Of a stretch of DNA of 64,000 bases, positions 47,775 through 58,900 are shown piece by piece. Origin of the DNA: Druceiella hillmani (taxonomy: Eukaryota > Arthropoda > Insecta > Lepidoptera > Hepialidae); NCBI GenBank assembly GCA_039881145.1, contig JAYKKI010000008.1, positions 30,486,501 to 30,550,500 of the forward strand, written 5' to 3'. The first letter of the stretch is position 1. The number at the start of each line of letters is the position of its first letter. The notes under the pieces are model-generated. The model was not told the origin of the DNA. It ran no database searches and was given only the letters and a program-made list of their open reading frames with translations. Both the position numbers and the translations under genes were made by a program.

Positions 47775-48195
47775 ATTTTCGTATAATTTTTAGTAGTTTA
47801 TGTAAAATGATGTCTAACGTAACTTTTCTTCAGTATTTGAAACAATTGAAGTGGTCGATCTCAGTAAGACGATTAGGTTTAAATTTGTACATTATTTTTA
47901 CAGTTTTTGTACATTTGTCAAACGTCAGCCACTGAATTTCATAAAAGAAGCAGGTAAATACTAAGGTATATTCGTTCACATGTAAGTTCAATTGATGAGA
48001 CAATCTACTAGCCAATTAAGGTGATGGCACATGCAAGTTCAATTGATGAGAAAATCTACTAGCCAATTAAATAGAGTCAATTTACTAAACTTGAAAATTT
48101 ATTTTAATAAAGAATCAACGCTTTATAATACATGATATTGTATTATTGCTTTATAATACTTTAATCCACCAATAAAGATTATTCACCGCTTTGTC
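47775..48195. other. AT-rich DNA, no gene seen
   Basis: GCAAGTTCAATTGATGAGA and a following CTACTAGCCAATTAA occur twice (near 47980-48016 and 48033-48070), a small duplication. No gene is recognised. Confidence 0.45.
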
Positions 48196-48199
48196 TATT

Positions 48200-49000
48200 C
48201 TAGAATCTCCCACAGAAGCGGTCTGCAGCATATAACCTCATCCAGCGCGCATCCCTTGTTTACAATGAAAATAATTGTTCATAAGTAACAATAGGTCGGT
48301 AGCGATGCGACGCCGAAGTGAAGTTTCGCCAAGCAATGCAGAACATGTATATTCTGGCGACAACCGAGCTAGTAGGCACTACTCGCCCGGCTGGTGGCTG
48401 CGCGCTCTACATCCGCGACGCGCCGCTTTGTGAGCGCTCGCTCGCTTTATCCAGCGCACAATTTCTATACAGATTTCAAAGAGATCCACTCAATAATACT
48501 GAAGATAATTCGTAACACACCCACACACAGACGCAAGCAGCGGAGTTGTGTTTATGAATAAGTCGCATTATACAAAAGGAGACAAGAAATTGAAAGGAAC
48601 GGGTGTGTACGTATGCATTCAATGAAACTATGTGTGTTACATCAGTGGAAATTATGTTTCATCAAGAGACAATGCCATTCATGTGGGCAATGTGGTGGTG
48701 GCGGCGATATTATTCGGTGGATTTGTGTAGTTATTAAGATTGCTTTTGAATGCAAATTACAATCTATGCATGGAAGTCTTCCACGTTCGCCTATATGTGC
48801 GCATGTGTGGCTGCGTGTGTGAGTGTTAAGTGTGTATGAGTATGTGGTAATTCGAAAAGCTAACAGCGTTATGAGACATTGCATCCGGGGCTTCGAATTA
48901 GGTTTCATGGCTATTTTGATAGATTCATTGTGCCTTATAGGCATGTTTTGATTGAGGTATACTTTATCGGCGACCATGACGGAGCGCACGTGTGCGAATA
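48200..49000. promoter_or_regulatory. Large GC-richer island, candidate enhancer or promoter
   Basis: About 800 bp of mixed composition: GCGATGCGACGCCGAAG, GCCCGGCTGGTGGCTGCGCG, CGCGACGCGCCGCTTTGTGA, GCGCTCGCTCGC, a TG-rich segment, and ATGCAAAT at 48750-48757, a perfect POU octamer directly followed by TACAAT. Frames on both strands (such as 48989-48642) show no domain. The regulatory role is inferred. Confidence 0.35.
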
Positions 49001-49589
49001 GAATGTGGTTTATCTGTTTGTCAGTTTTTGTTTTGTATTTTCACAGTCTTGTTTTCTTAAAATTATTGAATTAATTGTTTCATATTTCGTATTAATTTAA
49101 TGCAGAAAAGTTTTTTAGTGCCGGAAAATGGTTTTAAAATTCATGGGTTTTGTTACAGTATTTATAGAGTGCTTTTCTATTGTAAATAACTTGAGGTGGT
49201 GTAGTTTTAAACACCCGTTTTTTTCTATAAGAGATTTTTATTATTTTAAACCATTTGACCTTTCACCCGTGTATTGGAATTTCGTGAGAAGAATCGCTTT
49301 ATGAAAAAAAATTCATACAAATGATAAAAACATTTAACCGTGTAAATGTAATATATTTTTTTTTAAACGAAGCATAAAGTTATTTACTTTTAATTGTGAT
49401 GTTTCAGTTACGCGCTTTGAAATCTATAAAAACTATAAAAACTTTGTTTCAAATTAGTAACTTACTATATTAGTTTAATAATTTTTCAAAAAGGGGCTTC
49501 ATTATTTTTATAGATTTTTATTAAATTAATATTTTATAAATTACACAACAAATAATATTTTGAAATACCAGAGCTATGTCAATAGTGTA
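49001..49589. other. AT-rich DNA, no gene seen
   Basis: Nothing recognisable. Confidence 0.45.
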
Positions 49590-49590
49590 T

Positions 49591-49636
<46 letters not shown>

Positions 49637-49687
49637 CATACATATATATATATATATATACATATATATATACATATATATATATAT
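49590..49687. repeat. (TA)n microsatellite with CA/TG interruptions
   Basis: About 100 bp of TA with repeated ACATATA breaks. Confidence 0.97.
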
Positions 49688-50269
49688 TCACACTGAAACA
49701 AACTAATATTTAGATTTCACATCTTAGAACAAATAACTAACTGTTTTTTGGTTAAGTATAAATACGGAAAATTTCTTTAGGATATTTTTAAATTTGGAAT
49801 CTTTAAAAAGAAAAACAAATTGAATTTCTTCTGCATAATTGAAATCATCTTTTTATTAAGACGTATCTTCCGATCTGTCTTATTTTACTTTAAATTTTGT
49901 GTAGAATCCTTCTAAACTAATTATCTTCATAATTTATCCATTTATCAGCTTAGATATAATTGCAACTTTTACATTAATCGTTTAAGGTTTTTGAAATTAT
50001 AATATAATTTACATTATATAATTATTTTTATTATATAATTACATTACTAATTTGATTTTCTTTTGGATATAGTAAATAATAAGACTGCGAAAGGAGTAAA
50101 TAAAAGAGGTGAAATAAATTTGTACGAAATTTTCTATATTCTACCTTAAATCGTTCGGTTGTAAGCGCCATAAAACAATTTTAAAGGAAAATGGAAAAGA
50201 AATGAAAAGTTTCTTTCTTTGTTTTTAGTAAACACAGTATAAAGTAAAAGAATCGTCTTTATTTGAAAA

Positions 50270-50600
50270 ACATAGTAAAAACATGTTTGCTTCTTCTACT
50301 CGTCTGAATGGTTCGTCTAAGATACGACGACACGAAATAAATGAAGAACATAAATTTGAGAACAAGGAATTTCCATGAAAATGTATGGCAAAGATGAACA
50401 AAAAAAACATTGTGCGTATCAGCTCCGACGCGCCACCGGAGTTTACTCTTTGATTACAATTGTCTTGGAATTTATAAAATAGGTAACGCTGTATATAAAT
50501 ATAAATATCGTTATCATCTATCAATATATCTCTTACCGTTACGGCAGCGTTCATAAGAAACGCATTCGCTCGACTGTTTTTTCGTTGACTTACTTTGCAA
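50270..50600. promoter_or_regulatory. Candidate regulatory island
   Basis: ATCAGCTCCGACGCGCCACCGG followed by CTTTGATTACAATTGTCTTG (homeodomain TAAT/ATTA and Sox-like ACAAT words). The 109-codon minus frame over it begins at an ATG but has no domain signal and ends in low-complexity sequence; I do not call it. Confidence 0.25.
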
Positions 50601-51136
50601 CACTGGTCTCCATGAAAATTTTATTCATTATTATATTTTATTTTATATTTTATTAATTTTATTATAATTATATTAATTTTAACGGGATAATACACAACGT
50701 ATGTCCTTTCTAAATATTGGTGAAAGAATTTTTGAAATCGGATGAGTAGTTTCGGAGATTACCTTCTACATACATACTTACAAACTGTTACACTTGTTTT
50801 AACCTTATGGACGTCTTATTTTACTTCTCATAAAACTTCATACCGGGCGTTATATATGAAAATCGATTCTTAAGAAGTAAACTCCAAAAAAGTTATACTG
50901 TTTGTAAATAATTTAACTGTGCTATCGCAATTAAAATCCAAAATCGACATTTTTCCAAAATGTATAATAAGTGAAAAACAAAAATTTCAGAACAAGGTAA
51001 TTTCAAACCAATTTGGGAATATTGATAGTATACTATTAGATAATTTCATGACAATTTATAAATACTGTTATTGTAGTACTGTCAATTTCTATTTGTAAAT
51101 AATGTTATTGTATTATCTAATTAAAAGTCAAAACGT

Positions 51137-51171
51137 AAATAATAAGTGAAGATGTTCTTCACTTATTATTT
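51137..51171. repeat. 16-bp perfect hairpin
   Basis: AAATAATAAGTGAAGA and its exact complement around a 3-nt loop (TGT), inside the decayed tandem array. Confidence 0.9.
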
Positions 51172-51363
51172 GTTCTTCGCTTATAATGGTCTTCATTTAT
51201 AATTTGAGAACAAGGTAATTCCGTAACAATATATGAAAAATATAAAAAAATCACGATATTTATGAATAATGTAATTATATAATGCCAATTAAAAGACAGA
51301 GTAAGTAATAAATGAAGAATATATATTTGAACATAAGGCATTTCCATAACAATGTACGACAAA

Positions 51364-51374
51364 GATAAAAAAAT
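51364..51374. repeat. Target site duplication of foldback copy D, left
   Basis: GATAAAAAAAT is identical to 51685-51695. Confidence 0.75.
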
Positions 51375-51482
51375 ATTGAATATATTTGGCGTTAATTTTG
51401 TAAAAATTCATTATAATTAAATTTTTATCAACTAAATGAAAGTACTTGATGTAGCATTATTTCTACCTTATTTAAATTCTTT

Positions 51483-51527
51483 ACCACGACCTGGGTTTCG
51501 TTGTAAGACAACATATTTAGGTGGGCA
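51483..51527 (-). ncRNA. Degenerate hammerhead motif in the left arm of copy D
   Basis: Minus-strand reading keeps GAAA, CCCAGG, GUC and GUGG, but the core reads CUAAAUA instead of CUGAAGA, losing invariant bases. Predicted inactive. Confidence 0.55.
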
Positions 51528-51559
51528 ATTTGTAAAGATTGGGATTGCAAAGATCGCAA

Positions 51560-51620
51560 TCTTTACAAATTGCCCACCTGAAGATGTTGTCAGACAACGA
51601 AACTTAGGTCGTGGTAAAGA
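51560..51620 (+). ncRNA. Hammerhead ribozyme-like motif, copy D
   Basis: 61 nt. All core elements are present with cleavage triplet GUC. Stem II is GUUGU-cag-ACAAC (loop changed, stem kept). Stem III is CUUAGG, a C-to-U change that keeps a G-U pair. Stem I CCAC/GUGG and UCUUU/AAAGA are intact. Confidence 0.75.
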
Positions 51621-51684
51621 ATTTAAATAAAGTAGAAACAATACTACATCACGTAGTTTCATTTAGTCTCAAAAATTTAATAAT

Positions 51685-51695
51685 GATAAAAAAAT
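51685..51695. repeat. Target site duplication of foldback copy D, right
   Basis: Identical to 51364-51374. Confidence 0.75.
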
Positions 51696-51840
51696 GTAAA
51701 CTATTTGTAAGCAAGGTAGTTATGTTATTTCAATTAAAATCCAAAGTGTAAGTATTAAGTAAAGAATATAAATTCGAGAGCAAGGCTATTTCATAAATGT
51801 TTATGTCAAAGATAAATAAAACAAAACTAATATTCATTTA

Positions 51841-53635
51841 ATGACACTATCTTATCCTAAATGTGGGCAGAAAAAATGTCAAAACTGGATTCTACATGAG
51901 ACAAGCAAAAATACAATATTCATTTTATAAATAACATTACTCACTAAACTGGGATAAACCCTCACTAATCACTCACTGGAATAAATTCTCAAACAACTTC
52001 ATCGTCCAGATTGATCGTCAAAAGCCTACGAAAGGCTTTTGTATTATTAAGACTATTTAAACGAAATATTAAAAGAAGATATATTTAGTCAATAAAATGT
52101 TTTCAAACTTACCCAACGTAACTTTTAGAGGGTATACATTTCTGTTAGAGAGTAACAGTTGCTTTCTATAGCAAAATAATGAAATATGAGACCATCATTA
52201 ACGAGGGATAGGTCTGAGGCAAGCGACAAGTGAGTTGTATAATTTTGTAAGTAAATAATATGAAAAATCTATAACATTAACTGTTATCTAATGAGTAGCA
52301 AACTTAATGTTAATATTTATTTAATGATTTGGGAAACCTGATTATAACGAGTATTAAGTGAGAGTAATCAATATTTTATTGGAAATATTACCCAAACGGT
52401 TAATATATTATATGCACATGTTACTGGTTTTAAGATGTATCTACTATTTCAGTTTAATTGCAGTTTTCAGTTTTTTTCTATATTTTTTTCAATTAGAGGG
52501 TTAATTAAAAAAATATAAGTAGGTAAAATTATCTTATCCTAATTTTTTTCTGTTTTTACACAATAACATGATAAAATATAATTTCACAATTTAGTCAGCA
52601 TAAGGTGTAAATGCACAATTAATTTTAACTTACAAAATAGAGAGAGCGAACAAAATAAAAATTATAAAGAGGTTACAATCAACGTTACAATAGATAATGC
52701 TTTTATATCTAGAATACACTAGAATATTTGCTAGTTACTAATACATAGAAAATTATGGGGATGACATAATACATTAGTATCTGCAAAATTTTATACCAAA
52801 TCTAGAAGTTACTGTTGGTTATTGTATTTATATTTTAAGTACATGTAGTCAATAGTTTTTATCAAAATACTATTGAATACTTGTACTTGTAATGTCTTGT
52901 AGTCAATACATGTACCTGTACTGTATCAGAAAAAATAAGAAAATTATTGTATAGGACATGGAATCTCTACTCTCATTTTAATAAGTTTGTTCGTGTATAA
53001 ATTTCCTCTTTTCGACATTAAACATACAATTTTTTATGTTTTAAACATAATCCTTTAATAAGTACTTTTAATAATTATTTTTACTTGGAACAAAAATAAA
53101 AGATTGTGTTAATTTAAACAAACTCAACGTAACAGTTCATATACAAATACTGCAAACATTTTGGCGATATTTACAATCCACTCGTAAAATATACAACCTG
53201 TATAAATTCCTGTTCGGAAATATATACATAGTAAGAAACGTCAAATTTCTATACTTTGAGGTAACTCAAGCCTTAATTAATGATAGACATATTTTTCAGT
53301 TTACACTAAATATTTGAAAGTTTATGCCTTTAAAATACATATTATTCACACAATAAATGATAGGTTTGAAGTATTTCTCGTAAAACCGTGCTAAGAGCGA
53401 AGCGTGTCATATTATATATGTGGGTATTTACGTTTCGCAATCCATTAATATTTGTTTTAAATTCAGAATATTAATCCGTAAGTTAATATGTTCGACAAAT
53501 CATCAAAAACACATGTCTGTAATTTAAATAATATTACCCTGTTTATGTAATATTATGAAAATGTGTCATTAAATATGATACAAAATACAGGAGACTGCAT
53601 TATTATAATTTCCATAGCGATTCTCACGTCCGAAA
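51841..53635. other. AT-rich DNA, no gene seen
   Basis: No credible frame. ATAGTTTTTATCAAAATACTAT and GTACTTGTAATGTC / GTACCTGTACTGTA words near 52850-52925 are small repeats. Confidence 0.45.
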
Positions 53636-53711
53636 CTAAAAATGAATCGGAGACGGTAGCAAAATGAAGTAGCGGATATCGCGTCGATTACGGACGAGAG
53701 TCAGCCACGGC

Positions 53712-53789
53712 ATGCGACCGGTGAACAACAGGGCTAATGTGAGCACAATACTGCCTTCGTTAGCAATACAAGATGAATCCATCGTGATT
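53712..53789 (+). CDS. Weak candidate first coding exon (26 codons to a splice donor)
   Basis: An ATG at 53712, the first in frame after an upstream TAG at about 53670, opens 26 codons (MRPVNNRANVSTILPSLAIQ and six more) that run without a stop into GTAAGT at 53790, a consensus donor at phase 0. The sequence lies in a GC-richer patch (53640-53800) that could be a 5' UTR. No acceptor or downstream exon can be paired with it and no domain is visible. The odds of a chance match are high. Confidence 0.2.
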
Positions 53790-54181
53790 GTAAGTTCACA
53801 TTTTTAATAATATTTACATTGAACTTAAATCTTGAAGTCAGCGCTGGGCCGATGATTGATTATCGCGTCGCCTTTATAAAATTTTCTTTCTTGTGCGATC
53901 TCAATTTGAGTTTTAAATTTGGCTTTTGGAGAATTGCCTTTTTTTATTAGACTTCTATCTGTCATAATTTATACATGGCATTGACCTATTCGACGGGCAA
54001 AGGTTTATTCAAAATATGGCTAAGATATATTAAAAATGTGCTAACGGCGTTCTGAAATCTAGTAGAAATCGAAAGAATTTGTTAGAAAGTTTGTCTATCT
54101 ATATATCTGTCTCTTTTTAAGAATATTCGTCCTTTCCTTCTTCTTCTTCTTGTAATGCTTTCTCCTAATTGGGGTTGGCAA

Positions 54182-54430
54182 TCATGTTGGCTGTTTGAAC
54201 TTTGGATGCAGCTGTCGGAAAAAGCGCACGGGTACTTTTATTGTACGCTGGCGTAGGTTCTTCAGCCTGGCTTCCTTCTGCATAGTATCTTGACTTACAT
54301 AATGAGTTGGTATTTCCTTTGGTACATGATACATCTCAGGTAATGGATTGTACGTATTTTTATGCTTTTTAAAGTCCCTTTTTCTTTGCTCATCTGCTGA
54401 ATTTCCGAGATTCACAACATTCTATTTGTA
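54182..54430 (-). pseudogene. Unrecognised coding-like segment
   Basis: A 77-codon minus frame of mixed composition (begins NLGNSADEQRKRDFKKHKNT, contains EMYHVPKEIPTHYVSQDTMQ and ends near FFRQLHPKFKQPT). It has no in-frame ATG at its start and follows a stop, so it would be a fragment. The next sequence on the plus strand side (TTCTTCTTCTTCTTG, TTGGGGTTGGCAATCATG) resembles debris common in insect repeats. The family is not recognised; it may be a retro-pseudogene or transposon piece. Confidence 0.25.
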
Positions 54431-55308
54431 AGAGTACCTCACAAAATATTTTGGCCTGGTTTGAATAGGATATCCACTGGAATGATGCTTGAAGTTAAGC
54501 TTAAAATCTAAGTTATATTTTGTTGCATCATTCGCTTTGAAGGTCTGTCAATATTTCTGTTTAATTGTTTCTTAAAGCATCGTATAAAAACTATTTAATC
54601 GATTTAAATGAGATTTTAATTTCGGCGATATTCGGGGTTCAAAGTGAAATTAAGGCTATGTTTTGTCTCGGTCAAATCATGCTCCCAAAGAGATTTGAAG
54701 TTTAACTTTGATATCTCAGCAGTAATAACTGCGCGTATGGGTGATATGATTAGAAATTAATAAGACCGTTATGACGATTGAGCTAAAAGTTTATATTAAG
54801 ATATAAATTATTTTCATCCTGGTTAAGGATATTTTTGAGATGGAAAGATTATTAGTGACGCAAAATTATACTGTAATGAATAAAAAATTTACGCGATCGA
54901 AGCTACAAGCTAGACAAGGCTATCAGGTCTATAATTCTAGGAAATAAGACATCTTTACATTCTTTAGCTTATGATTATGACCTTCGATAAAAGTATTATG
55001 TAAAAAATAGGCAGTATAAAATATTTGTAACAATTTTGATGAAAATAGTGGAGTTTCATTTTACTTTACTACGTTATGTTTCTTACTTTTTCTGTTAGTT
55101 AAAAATATGACAAATATTAATTTCTTTAAGATAAAATCAACATGATTTTAAGTTATTAAAGAGAAAAAAATGTTTGCCAGTGTTATCTCGAAATTATAAG
55201 ACAATTTTATCTTTTATTTTGAAAATAATTTAATTTGAAAATAACTCCTTAAAACTTTATAAGTTGGTTAGTACGAATAAAACTCACACTTTTTTATACT
55301 TATCCAAG

Positions 55309-55310
<2 letters not shown>
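54431..55310. other. AT-rich DNA, no gene seen
   Basis: Nothing recognisable. Confidence 0.45.

Positions 55311-55370
<60 letters not shown>
55311..55370. repeat. (TA)n microsatellite
   Basis: Uninterrupted TA dinucleotides, about 29 units. Confidence 0.97.
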
Positions 55371-55372
<2 letters not shown>

Positions 55373-55789
55373 CGTGTGTTTGGAACTCTTGTAATGAAAA
55401 TTGTACTAGTACTTAGTTTGTTTACTATTTACATTTAGCTATCATTAAAATTTTTTGTGAGTAAAAGATGTGAGTTATATTAGATAAAAATCGTAGCTTC
55501 TTACGTAATGAAGATTTCAAGATAAGTCTAGTAACAAAATATGTCTAAAAATGGTGTTTCTATGGTCCTATGAAACATTAATTTTCGAAGAGAAAATTTT
55601 TTAGATACCCATTTATTGTCTATTGTGAAAGCTCCTTTCAAAAATGTCTCGCAATCATTGATAAAAGAAAATGTTTACTCCCTCTTTCAATATATGAGCA
55701 ACTTTTACCTGTCTTTTTAAGAATTTTATTTCCCCGTGAAATAAACACTAATTGCTATGTGTAAATCCCAATCTCTATCTTATTTCGTT

Positions 55790-55895
55790 TAGAACCCCTG
55801 ACAGATGGGCAGACAGTCGGACAGACGGATGAACAGACTGAGTTGCCAAAATAATAGGGTTCAGTTCAGATCCTTTGGATATGGAAACCTAAAAA
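55790..55895 (-). repeat. Interspersed repeat of the CCGTC family, reverse copy
   Basis: GAACCCCTGACAGATGGGC, then AGACAGTCGGACAGACGGAT, then AATAATAGGGTTCAG is the reverse complement of the family head. Confidence 0.55.
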
Positions 55896-57300
55896 TGAAG
55901 AAATAGAATATTTTATGAACGCCTTATCGAAAATTGCATTATTTGTGGTTGTGTTATGATGCCGTGGATGATTATATTCAAATAAGACTTTCGAATACTT
56001 AGTTATGTAAGGGAATAATTTTTTTTAGTTTTACCACCCCATGGTTTTTTTTCGATTTAATATATTTTTTCAATAGTAAGGGGAAATATTCATGTTGTAT
56101 TGGAGTGTTACAAAAATGGATCTGGCATTTTTCAACAGAGAAAATTAAAAAAAAAATTCCTTAAATTTTTTATTTCAATGGTCAATCTGACAAACGAGAA
56201 ATACTGAATTTTTTGTGAAGAATCAAGTTATTTTTCATAATAATTTGAAAATAATTTGAAAATCTGGTTCAAAGGTTTCGTAGAAACATTTCCACGGAAC
56301 CTTTGCACCAGCAATATGAAAAAAGAACAGATTGTGTGACGTCGAATGCTCCATACACAGATGTAATCTTTAGTAGGTTACATCTGTGTATGGAGCCATC
56401 TGTGTATGGGCCGTGAAACTAGCAGACCCGGGAGCATCGCCGAAAAAAGTCTAAAACTACAACAATGAGAACGAATGTCGATGTCAGTTAACAGTCGACA
56501 TAAGTCGATGTCAGTTATTTTTGGTTAATTTAGGTAATGATTACAAATTTAAAAAAGTTCGTTGTAATTATTTTGGAATCGTTTCTAAAAAGTTATTATT
56601 TATCTCTTTGAACACAGTTACATTTATCTTATTATTTCGATTTCTTTTGAACAATTCTTGACATATTAAAAATACAGTTTATGTGCGATACCTTTTTGTT
56701 TTTTGGCGTGGTCACAAATTGTATGTTATTTCTTAATTTAAATTTTTCCTGTTTATTTTTATTAATCCCTTAAATTTCTGCTTTTTACATTCTATAAAAG
56801 ACCTGTTAAGTGCGTGTAGGACTTGCACTACGAGGGTTCATTATATCTATGAAATTAGTATATTAATTTTTCGTAATGTTGAGATAATGCAGTGTTATGT
56901 ACAATATCTTTAAAAAATAAGGGGGCGGTATGATCTATTTTTGCATATTTGTTAGAATGTTTTTTAAGTATGTCATTTAAAATTGTGAAAAAAATATTTT
57001 TGTATTCCTCATAAGAAATCTTTATTAATGACACTTCACATGATGCATAAGATGAGAAAAAAAAATTTTAGAACCTAAAGGTCCTTACTTCCTCTTTAAT
57101 TGTAATACGAATATTTACTATCAAAATAGTTCATGGTGTAAAATAAATGCCAAATTTGTGGGTGAATAAGATGGATAATTAAGCCAATTTTCAAGTTTAT
57201 ACGTTGCATGGTTGGAAAATCGGCTTCGAGGATAGAAAAATATTAATGTATTTCCTAATATATTTACGTATGCGCAAAAATATGGCGAATATTTAAAAAA
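55896..57300. other. AT-rich DNA, no gene seen
   Basis: Holds a 19-bp hairpin at 56348-56396. No gene, RNA gene or delimited element. Confidence 0.45.
56348..56396. repeat. 19-bp perfect inverted repeat plus a third half-copy
   Basis: GCTCCATACACAGATGTAA and its exact complement around an 11-nt loop, directly followed by a further CATCTGTGTATGGGCC. A repeated GTCGATGTCAGTTA pair lies 80 bp downstream. Confidence 0.9.
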
Positions 57301-57745
57301 ATTATGTCATCCTGAAACACAACTATAGTTTTCTTACAACCTTGGCGTGTGCCTTTGAAAATACATAATTTTAAGTTGAGTAGTTTTGAAAATAAGGGGG
57401 TGAGGATATATTTTTTCTTACATTTCTAAGCATATCTTTGAAGATATAATACCTAAAATTATGAAAAAATTATTTTTGACCCTCTTGTAACTGACCTGTT
57501 CATATTATACCCCACACTATTACGGGTTTATATGTTTTATTACTGTGCCGAATTTGAAGTTTCTGCATTAAGCGGTTTCTGAACTGAAAAACGGTTGTTA
57601 CGAAACTGAAAAACCGTTGTTGCGGACATATAAACAGACACGTAAGCGATCTTATAACGGTTCCGTTATTATGGTTCCGTGGCCTAATGGCAAAATCGAA
57701 CCCTTATAATTTCATCATGTTCATCTGTTCGTATGTCATAGTTAT
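57300..57745 (+). repeat. Interspersed repeat of the 24/47 kb family with a CCGTC-type head
   Basis: Shares AACTATAGTTTTCTTACAAC, GTTGAGTAGTTTTGAAAATA and ATCTTTGAAGATATAATACC with 23925-24110. It includes a two-copy 22-bp unit (AACTGAAAAACGGTTGTTAC and variant) and ends with CCCTTATAATTTCATCATG followed by TCATCTGTTCG. Confidence 0.5.
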
Positions 57746-58455
57746 ACTCGGAAACTTTTGGCATTATATAAATGAAAATTGAATGGCAGGTCTTCAATGA
57801 ACCGTTATACAATGAACCAGTGGAAATATTATAAACAAAATATATGGGGGCATTCCATAAATTTAACTGAGGCATGAAAAAAATTCAGTTCGCACAGGCG
57901 TGTTCACACGGAGTATCATTGGGTAGGTCTTAAAAATGATTTAAAAGTTCGATAATAACTTTTTTTAAGTCAATAGTTGGTGAGATATGCTCTTCTAAAG
58001 TTTTAAAAAGTATGTCCTTTTCTCTAACTTTTTAACTAACGTGTGTTAATTCTGAATTAAGGTAGTAGACTTAAAATATGGTTTTAATGAAAATTAGTTT
58101 GAAAAAGAAATGTGGTGTAGTTTTTGTGATATGGGATATTTTCGGTACCGACCACAGCAATAACTTTGTTTTTTACAGTTTTTTAAAAAATACAAACTTT
58201 TAAGTTTATTTTTTGGTGCCACGGAACCTTTCGTGCGTAGGTCCGACTCGTACTTGGCCTGTTTTGTTCGCTTTAAGGTATGGAACACTAAAAATATCAA
58301 GTTTTTTAAAAATTACATTCCGTTTTTTTTTGGCGTCAGACACATTTTCGCCTATCTTCTTTGTGTATGTAGAGTAGTGGCATAGCCAATACAAATCCAA
58401 TAATAATGAACTTATTATTACAAGAAAATGTTATTTTCATACAAACGTGAAATTC
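57746..58455. other. AT-rich DNA, no gene seen
   Basis: Short chance frames on the minus strand only (58094-58400). Nothing recognisable. Confidence 0.4.
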
Positions 58456-58459
58456 AGTC

Positions 58460-58900
58460 TGCGTTCCTCCTTCGCGAATCTAAAAACACAATGACTGTGT
58501 AATATAATATTGCACAGAGTCGTCTACGGTCGAACGCGGGGGAAATTTCGAATAGTTGCTCCAATTACATTCATTTATCCATCCATTACTCGGCACTCGA
58601 TGCGTGGAGGCATGTTTGCTCGACAACTGCAGAATAAACAGACCATTAGTCGGACTGTGGCAGTAGGGGGTGGAACGTTAATGCATGGCCCGTCGCGTCC
58701 CAACCCCAAATTGCCCCAGAACAAATATTGATGCAGTTGACGAAAGAAACGTATGTTCGTAGTTACTACGAGTGGTTTGTTACTTTTTTGCGTTCTTGAC
58801 GGTACAGTCGTCGTAGCGTCGTAGCTGCCCGTAGGTATCGGGAAAGTACGTATTTTTCTGTTACGTAATTACGGGTCGGCGCTGTGTACTTTAGACTGAC
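58460..58900. promoter_or_regulatory. Candidate regulatory island
   Basis: Mixed composition with GTCGAACGCGGGGGAAATTTCG, GCTCCAATTACATTCATTTATC (homeodomain-like), GGCATGTTTGCTCG (forkhead-like TGTTTGC) and GTCGTCGTAGCGTCGTAGC. The 73-codon frame over it has no domain. Inferred from composition. Confidence 0.3.

Larger units (their letters stand above)
51375..51684 (+). mobile_element. Hammerhead-bearing foldback element, copy D (full palindrome)
   Basis: A 310-bp element between identical 11-bp duplications. Head ATTGAATATATTTGGCG, then two foldback arms meeting in an extended centre (GGGCAATTTGTAAAGATTG and complement). Plus-strand right arm: intact ribozyme motif. Left arm: a complement with a damaged core. 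The 3' end beyond the right arm (GTCTCAAAAATTTAATAAT) differs from copies A and B. Reading frames on both strands over the arms are palindrome artefacts. Confidence 0.9.
50900..51840. repeat. Decayed tandem repeat, unit about 130-190 bp, interrupted by foldback copy D
   Basis: Landmarks recur in order: TTTGTAAATAAT, AATTAAAATCCAAAA (50930, 51119, 51289 and, after the insertion, 51736), AATAAGTGAAGAA, ATTTGAGAACAAGG.ATTTCC and ACAATGTA.GACAAAGATAAA. A lone relative lies at 50330-50405. Removing copy D and one duplication restores one continuous array. Confidence 0.65.

Noticed and set aside
48642..48989. 115-codon minus-strand frame
   Set aside because: Its His/Thr/Cys-rich middle is a translation of a TG-rich segment; no domain.
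50225..50554. 109-codon minus-strand frame
   Set aside because: It begins in a GC-richer patch and ends in low-complexity sequence, with no motif, splice signals or similarity that I can recognise.
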